Assembly (NCBI GenBank): GCA_007120685.1
Contig: SKNG01000390.1
Coordinates: 1-12,897 of the forward strand
Direction of reading: 5' to 3'
Source: Paracoccaceae bacterium
Lineage (GTDB): Bacteria > Pseudomonadota > Alphaproteobacteria > Rhodobacterales > Rhodobacteraceae
DNA: 12,897 bases
A program made the translations under genes and the position numbers. Positions 9,130-12,897 of this stretch are shown one piece after another. Every line of letters starts with the position of its first letter. Positions within the stretch are counted from its first letter, which is position 1. The notes below the pieces were generated by a model. It was not told the origin of the DNA, searched no databases, and saw nothing but the letters and a program-made list of their open reading frames with translations.

Positions 9130-9164
9130 GGCAAGAGGGTGACTTGATTGCCCCTGCTCTTGCC
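9130..9164 (-). promoter_or_regulatory. Stem-loop in the acnA leader next to the ribosome-binding site
   Basis: Perfect 8-bp inverted repeat GGCAAGAG (9130-9137) and CTCTTGCC (9157-9164) with a 19-nt loop. On the minus strand it ends immediately before AGAAGGGAG, the acnA Shine-Dalgarno. A third partial copy (CAAGAG) lies at 9183-9188. It could influence acnA translation or mRNA stability. The loop does not match the eukaryotic iron-responsive element, so no iron control is claimed. Confidence 0.4.
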
Positions 9165-9202
9165 CCATCTGCCCGTGCCGATCAAGAGGGCCGGGCGAAT
9201 TT

Positions 9203-9222
9203 CGGTATACAATGGTGCACAA
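9203..9222. promoter_or_regulatory. Tandem decamer CGGTATACAA / TGGTGCACAA upstream of acnA
   Basis: Two adjacent 10-bp units of the form NGGTRYRCAA, spaced exactly one helical turn. Each contains a hexamer palindrome (GTATAC, GTGCAC). They sit 89 bp upstream of the acnA start and about 195 bp from the DUF1223 start. They resemble the TTGTATAC-type sites bound by some GntR-family regulators. This is a candidate operator; no clear -35/-10 pair could be fixed around it on either strand. Confidence 0.35.
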
Positions 9223-9416
9223 AACTGCCTGATTGTGGGTCGGGCGGGTCGCGGAGGGGTTGTGCGGCGGCGGCGCGAGGCGACCGGAAACGCCGGGGCG
9301 CGCTGCGACTTCCCGGTCACAAGCCGGTGTTTGTGCCCGATTCGGCACTTGGCAGCGCTTGCGCGAGGCCTTCCTTCATTGGCAAGAAGAGAGACGGACC
9401 AGAGGCAGACTGAAAG

Positions 9417-10511
9417 ATGACGGGCATGATGCGAGGCATGGCGGGCGGAACATCGGCAATCGGTTCATCAGGCGCTGCTGCCATGGCGGTGCGAGAGGCG
9501 ATCCGAGGCGTGGCGCCGTCCGACGATGATGCATCCGAGGGATTGCCGGACGATAGTGGCACGGTCCGGTTTCATGGTTCTGATCGGTGCGCAACCTGGC
9601 GATGGGGCGGGCGCCCGCGCCTGGCGTGCCGGCAGGGGGTGCTTGCCGCGCTGGCCGCGGCGCTGTGCCTGAGCCTGCCGCAGGCCGCGGCCGCGCAATG
9701 GTCGATGCCGGACGAATTGCCCGCCAATCGCGCGGTGCTGGAGCTTTACACCGCCCAGGGCTGTTCGGCCTGCCCGCCCGCCGATGCGATGATGGCCGAA
9801 CTGGCGATGCGCGAGGACGTGATCGCCCTGTCGCTGCATGTCGATTACTGGGATTACATCGGCTGGTCCGATACCTTTGGCCGTGCGGCGCATACCCAGC
9901 GTCAGACCCGCTATGCCCGGCGGCACGGCGCATCGACGATCTACACCCCGCAGGTGGTGATCAACGGCATGGAGATCATCGAGGGCTTCCGCGTGTCCCA
10001 GGTCATGCAGACGCTGGCCGCCCATGTCGACCGGCCTGCGCCGGTGGTGATCGACCTGGAACGGCGCGAGGCGGGGGCAGAGCACCTTGCGGCGGCGGCA
10101 GGCGACGATAACGGCGTCTTGTCCGACGAGCAGCCTCGGGCAGCGGCCGACCGGCTGTATGTCCGGGTGCAGGTGGTGGACGAGCCGATGTCGCCGCTGG
10201 CGCTGACGGCGCGCGCCGCAACGCGGATGCCCGCGCTGATGGGAACGCTGGAAGGCGATGCCGACGCGCCGCCGGCGCGGTTGCATCTGGTGCGCTACAA
10301 ACCCACCGCCGAGGTCGAGATCCTGGCCGGCGAGAATGCGGGCCGGCATGTGCAGTATTTCAATGTCGTGACCGACTGGGCGCGGATTGGCACTTGGGAC
10401 ATGCAGGCCCCGCTGGAACTGGTGGTCGAGATCGAGGGCAGCGAACCGGCGGTGGTGATCCTGCAGGAGGCCGGGCAGGGCGCGATCCTGGCGGCAGCGC
10501 GGCTGCGCTAG
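9417..10511 (+). CDS. DUF1223 secreted thioredoxin-like protein
   Basis: A protein of the uncharacterised DUF1223 family with a thioredoxin-like fold. With the start at 9417 it has 364 residues. The hallmark is LELYTAQGCSACPPADAMM (108-126) with a CxxC pair at C116/C119, then HVDYWDYIGWSDTFG (141-155) and YTPQVVINGMEIIEG (176-190). A signal peptide is visible at about 70-93 (VLAALAAALCLSLPQAAAA, cleavage near Q94), so the mature domain is probably periplasmic and perhaps redox active. Residues 1-69, before the signal peptide, are low-complexity and unlike the family, whose members usually begin close to the signal sequence. The true start may lie downstream (TTG 9543 or GTG 9639), although neither has a good ribosome-binding site. 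It is divergent from acnA and convergent with the acyltransferase. Confidence 0.85.
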   Translation: MTGMMRGMAGGTSAIGSSGAAAMAVREAIRGVAPSDDDASEGLPDDSGTVRFHGSDRCATWRWGGRPRLACRQGVLAALAAALCLSLPQAAAAQWSMPDELPANRAVLELYTAQGCSACPPADAMMAELAMREDVIALSLHVDYWDYIGWSDTFGRAAHTQRQTRYARRHGASTIYTPQVVINGMEIIEGFRVSQVMQTLAAHVDRPAPVVIDLERREAGAEHLAAAAGDDNGVLSDEQPRAAADRLYVRVQVVDEPMSPLALTARAATRMPALMGTLEGDADAPPARLHLVRYKPTAEVEILAGENAGRHVQYFNVVTDWARIGTWDMQAPLELVVEIEGSEPAVVILQEAGQGAILAAARLR

Positions 10512-11440
10512 CGCGCCCGGGGCGGGCCTTGTTCAGGCTCCGGCCGGATCTTCTTCCAGCGGCGGTGCACCCAGTACCATTGTTCCGGATGCGCGCGGAT
10601 CCGGGCGCTGGCGCTGTCATTGAGCGCCTGGGTCATCGCCACCGGGTCGCAATGGGGCACCGGCGCCTCGGCCAGCACGCGGAAGGACAGCCCGTCGGGC
10701 TGGCGGATGCCGTAGATCGGCACCAGCGCCGCATCATGGCGCAGCGCCAGTTCGGCGGCCGAAAGCGCAGTGCGTGCGGGCTGGCCCATGAAATCCAGCA
10801 CCGCGCCATGATCCATGTAGTGATCGGCGACCATGCCCAGCATGCCGCCCTGGCGCAGAAAGCGCAGCATGCCGCCCAACCCCGCGCGCCCGCGTTCGAA
10901 CAGCGGTTGGCCGATGGCGCCGATGGCGGCGACATAGCGCGCGTTGAAGGCCGGGTTCGACATCGGCATGTATAGCCCGCCCACCCGGTAGCCCCGCGCC
11001 AGAAGGGCTGCCCGCGCCACGTCGTAGTTGCCCAGATGCGCGGTGACCAGGATTACCGGGCGGCCCTTGGCATGGGCCTCGGCCAGCGCCGCCACGCCCG
11101 CGCCTTCGATCGGCGCGGCAGCGGCCTGGGCGACGAAATCCTGGCCCGAAAACAGCTCGATCAGCGCCCGGCCGATATTGTTGTGCACCTGCCCGACAAG
11201 GCGGCGCACCTGATCGGGTGGCAGGTCCGGCATGACATGAGCCAGATTGGCGCGGATGCGCCGGCCGGTGCCCGCCACGGGGCCGATCAGATACTGCGCG
11301 AAGGCCCCCATCAGCGGCACGCGCCGGTGCATCGGCAGGCGCAGCGCCAGCCCGATCATCGCGCCCAGCGCCGCATCCTGCAGCCGGTGGCGCAGGGCCA
11401 CGCTTGGCGGGGCCAGGGCTGCTGGGGCGCGCTTTGACAT
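10508..11440 (-). CDS. Lipid A biosynthesis acyltransferase (LpxL/HtrB family)
   Basis: A 310-residue member of the LpxL/LpxM lysophospholipid acyltransferase family, which transfers an acyl chain from acyl-ACP to a lipid A precursor at the cytoplasmic face of the inner membrane. The catalytic HX4D motif is TAHLGNYD (H135, D140). Further family blocks are LGMVADHYMDHG (201-212) and the C-terminal PEQWYWVHRRWK (285-296). A hydrophobic segment near residues 24-36 could anchor it. The ATG at 11438-11440 is chosen because the frame upstream overlaps acpP out of register and gives unlikely sequence; no clear Shine-Dalgarno is seen. It follows acpP, the carrier of its donor, which fits its role. 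Acyl-chain specificity cannot be told. Its TAG stop shares the CTAG palindrome with the opposing DUF1223 gene. Confidence 0.9.
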   Translation of the reverse strand: MSKRAPAALAPPSVALRHRLQDAALGAMIGLALRLPMHRRVPLMGAFAQYLIGPVAGTGRRIRANLAHVMPDLPPDQVRRLVGQVHNNIGRALIELFSGQDFVAQAAAAPIEGAGVAALAEAHAKGRPVILVTAHLGNYDVARAALLARGYRVGGLYMPMSNPAFNARYVAAIGAIGQPLFERGRAGLGGMLRFLRQGGMLGMVADHYMDHGAVLDFMGQPARTALSAAELALRHDAALVPIYGIRQPDGLSFRVLAEAPVPHCDPVAMTQALNDSASARIRAHPEQWYWVHRRWKKIRPEPEQGPPRAR

Positions 11441-11466
11441 GGGACCGATGGGCCGGGAAACGGGAA

Positions 11467-11489
11467 CGCCCGGCCTGTAGGGCCGGGCG
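11467..11489 (-). terminator. Stem-loop after acpP
   Basis: Perfect 9-bp stem CGCCCGGCC/GGCCGGGCG with a 5-nt loop, 33 nt after the acpP stop on the minus strand and 26 nt before the acyltransferase ATG. It is followed by TTCCCGTTTCCC, a poor T tract. It probably ends or stabilises most acpP transcripts while allowing some read-through to the acyltransferase, which would fit the much higher demand for ACP. This is inference. Confidence 0.5.
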
Positions 11490-11522
11490 AGCAAGCTCTG
11501 GGTCAGATGGCCGGCGCCCGGA

Positions 11523-11756
11523 TCAGGCGGCGTCAGAGATGAACTTGACCGCGTCGCCGAAGGTCTGGATGTTCTCGGCCGCGTCATCGGGGATTTCGAT
11601 GCCGAATTCCTCTTCAAACGCCATGACCAGTTCCACCGTGTCCAGGCTGTCGGCGCCCAGATCGTCGATGAAGGACGCGTTGTCGGAGATCTTGTCTTCC
11701 TCGACGCCCAGATGTTCGACCACAATCTTCTTCACGCGATCGGCGATGTCGCTCAT
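11523..11756 (-). CDS. acpP: Acyl carrier protein
   Basis: A 77-residue, strongly acidic protein with the invariant DLGADSLDTVEL (32-43). S37 is the site of 4'-phosphopantetheine attachment. It starts MSDIADRVKKIVVEHLGV and ends in TFGDAVKFI, typical of fatty-acid-synthase ACP; length is standard. It carries acyl intermediates for FabG and supplies acyl chains to lipid A and phospholipid acyltransferases. AGGA lies 6-7 nt before the ATG (11754-11756). It is preceded by fabG with a 209-nt spacer carrying a candidate promoter, and is followed by a stem-loop and the acyltransferase. No fabF is seen next to it, although fabF often follows acpP in related bacteria. Confidence 0.98.
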   Translation of the reverse strand: MSDIADRVKKIVVEHLGVEEDKISDNASFIDDLGADSLDTVELVMAFEEEFGIEIPDDAAENIQTFGDAVKFISDAA

Positions 11757-11908
11757 GTCTTGTCCTCGTTCGCTGTCGGCGGAGCCCGCCGTGTATGTAT
11801 CTTGCGCCCGTCGGGGCGCTGTCGCCTGTGCAAGCGGTGAAGCAAGCGCACCCGCTCGTCAAGCCGCCTCCTGACCGGCGCGGGCAGGTCCCGGCTGGGT
11901 CGCCGCCG

Positions 11909-11936
11909 CCTATAGCACAGTCGCGCCCATAGGCAA
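11909..11936 (-). promoter_or_regulatory. Candidate acpP promoter
   Basis: On the minus strand TTGCCT (11931-11936) and TATAGG (11909-11914) are separated by 16 bp. This would give a leader of about 145 nt before acpP. Another -35-like TTGACG lies nearer the gene, around 11857-11862, but has no good -10. The leader also holds a direct repeat GCAAGCG at 11830-11836 and 11842-11848 on plus. A separate acpP promoter is plausible given the long gap after fabG. Confidence 0.35.
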
Positions 11937-11965
11937 ACGCTTTCGCAACCGGCCCGTGTGGCGCC

Positions 11966-12703
11966 CTACAGCATGGCCATGCCGCCGTTCACATGCAGCG
12001 TGGCACCGGTCACGTAACCGGCTTCCGGCGCCGTCAGATACAGCACGGCGGCGGCAATTTCTTCCGGCCTGCCCATGCGCCCGGCGGGGATCTGGGCGTT
12101 GATCTTCGCCTTCTGATCATCGCTCAGGCCCTCGGTCATCGGCGTGGCGATGAAACCCGGCGCCACGGCGTTGACGGTGATGTTGCGGCTGGCGACCTCG
12201 GCCGCGATGGATTTCGTCAGCCCGATGAGCCCGGCCTTGGCGGCCGCGTAATTCGCCTGCCCGCCATTGCCGGTGGCGCCCACCACGGAAGAGATGTTGA
12301 CGATCCGCCCCCAGCGCGCCTTCATCATCGGCCGCATCACCGCCCGGCACAGTCGCATCGAGGCCGTCAGGTTGACATCCAGCACCGCCTGCCAGTCGTC
12401 ATCGGACATGCGCATGAAGATCTGGTCGCGGGTGATGCCGGCGTTGTTGACCAGGATATCGAGCCCGCCCATGGCGGCTGCGGCGTCCTTCGGCAGCGCC
12501 TCGACCGCCTGCGGGTCGGCGAGGTTGCAGGGCAGCACATGCGCCCGCGCGGCCAGCTCTTCGGCCAGCGCCTGCAAGGGCGCCTCGCGCGTTCCCGAAA
12601 GCGCCACCTCGGCGCCGGCAGCATGCAGCGCGCGGGCGATGGCCGCGCCGATGCCGCCCGAGGCCCCGGTGATCAGCGCGCGTTTTCCACTCAGATCGAA
12701 CAT
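11966..12703 (-). CDS. fabG: 3-oxoacyl-ACP reductase
   Basis: A 245-residue short-chain dehydrogenase from the ATG at 12701-12703. Motifs are the cofactor-binding TGASGGIG (12-19), NNAG (86-89), catalytic S139 (in NISS), and Y152/K156 (in NYAAAK), with the family end VTGATLHVNGGMAML. These match FabG, which reduces 3-oxoacyl-ACP with NADPH in fatty acid elongation. An in-frame ATG eight codons upstream (12725-12727) with AAGG 9 nt before it would give 253 residues. The shorter form fits family length and begins MFDLSGKRALITG, with AGGAGG 11 nt upstream. It lies upstream of acpP, the usual order in fatty-acid clusters. A fabD gene would be expected to the right, outside the window. Confidence 0.95.
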   Translation of the reverse strand: MFDLSGKRALITGASGGIGAAIARALHAAGAEVALSGTREAPLQALAEELAARAHVLPCNLADPQAVEALPKDAAAAMGGLDILVNNAGITRDQIFMRMSDDDWQAVLDVNLTASMRLCRAVMRPMMKARWGRIVNISSVVGATGNGGQANYAAAKAGLIGLTKSIAAEVASRNITVNAVAPGFIATPMTEGLSDDQKAKINAQIPAGRMGRPEEIAAAVLYLTAPEAGYVTGATLHVNGGMAML

Positions 12704-12796
12704 GGCTGCCGCATCCTCCTCGCTCATTGCCGCTGGCCTTCTATATCAGCGCGCCGCCAAAGGAAATCGCACCCGTATCGACCCGCGCGCCCTTGC

Positions 12797-12858
12797 CCCC
12801 TTCATCTTGCCCGAAATACTCTGGGGGAGTCCGCGCAGCGGACGGGGGCAAAGCCCCC
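12797..12858 (-). repeat. Dispersed two-hairpin intergenic repeat, copy 3
   Basis: Plus strand: CCCCTTCATCTTGCC, then CGAAATACTCTGGGGG. The hairpins are GTCCGC/GCGGAC with loop GCA (12829-12843) and GGGGGC/GCCCCC with loop AAA (12844-12858). It has the same order and orientation as copies 1 and 2. It lies upstream of fabG and probably downstream of a further minus-strand gene outside the window. Confidence 0.8.
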
Positions 12859-12873
12859 TGAGACAGAAGATTC

Positions 12874-12888
12874 CGGGGCAACGCCCCG
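12874..12888. repeat. Additional short hairpin near repeat copy 3
   Basis: Perfect 6-bp stem CGGGGC/GCCCCG with loop AAC, 15 nt beyond the second hairpin of copy 3. It gives a run of three small stems near the right edge. It may be a further module of the same repeat or part of the terminator of a gene outside the window. Confidence 0.5.
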
Positions 12889-12897
12889 ACATTATCC

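Larger units (their letters stand above)
9115..9416. other. Divergent intergenic region acnA / DUF1223
   Basis: About 300 bp between divergent genes. It holds the acnA leader stem-loop (9130-9164), the tandem decamers (9203-9222) and, nearer the plus-strand gene, small imperfect inverted repeats such as GTGCC/GGCAC around 9334-9349. Open frames run through it on both strands but have no family resemblance or convincing ribosome-binding sites. No tRNA or convincing small RNA is seen. Both promoters presumably lie here but cannot be placed with confidence. Confidence 0.5.

Noticed and set aside
9130..9164. Iron-responsive-element-like structure before acnA
   Set aside because: The loop lacks the CAGUGN pattern and bulged C; only a generic hairpin can be supported.
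9115..9348. N-terminal extension of aconitase by 78 residues
   Set aside because: The upstream open frame is proline/arginine-rich and unlike aconitase, while the ATG at 9114 has a strong Shine-Dalgarno and a family-like N-terminus.

Overview
The window is GC-rich and gene-dense. It reads as a chromosomal segment of an alphaproteobacterium, most likely Rhodobacterales (Rhodobacter/Paracoccus/Roseobacter relatives). The support is family-level protein resemblance, the gene set (ccmABCD beside yajC-secD-secF, an Mth938/NDUFAF3-like gene behind secF, acnA, DUF1223, fabG-acpP) and a style of dispersed GC-rich intergenic repeat that I associate with that order. No transposase, phage gene, CRISPR array, rRNA or complete tRNA is visible.

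Layout, left to right. (1) Positions 1-2224, minus strand: cytochrome c maturation genes ccmA-ccmB-ccmC-ccmD, with ccmD cut by the window edge. A/B and C/D each overlap by ATGA. (2) Positions 2225-2441: a non-coding spacer with a two-hairpin repeat and two tandem TTCGAA-centred palindromes. (3) Positions 2442-5896, minus strand: yajC-secD-secF and a small NDUFAF3-like gene, closely packed after secD. (4) Positions 5897-6336: spacer with a candidate yajC promoter, a 14-bp GC stem-loop, a second repeat copy and an acnA terminator. (5) Positions 6337-9114, minus strand: aconitase. (6) Positions 9115-9416: divergent spacer. (7) Positions 9417-10511, plus strand: a secreted thioredoxin-like DUF1223 protein, convergent with the next gene and sharing a CTAG stop palindrome with it. 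(8) Positions 10508-12703, minus strand: fabG, acpP and a lipid A-type acyltransferase. (9) Positions 12704-12897: spacer with a third repeat copy.

How the genes fit together. SecD/SecF/YajC assist Sec export and membrane insertion. CcmABC(D) deliver heme to the periplasm, where apocytochromes exported by Sec receive it. The NDUFAF3-like protein may link membrane insertion to respiratory complex assembly. Aconitase feeds the TCA cycle. FabG and AcpP make acyl-ACP, which is the acyl donor of the neighbouring lipid A acyltransferase.

The genes are housekeeping and I see no new defence, mobile or biosynthetic system. The least explained material is intergenic: three same-orientation copies of a repeat whose stem sequences differ while pairing is kept, plus the tandem palindromes and paired decamers upstream of acnA.
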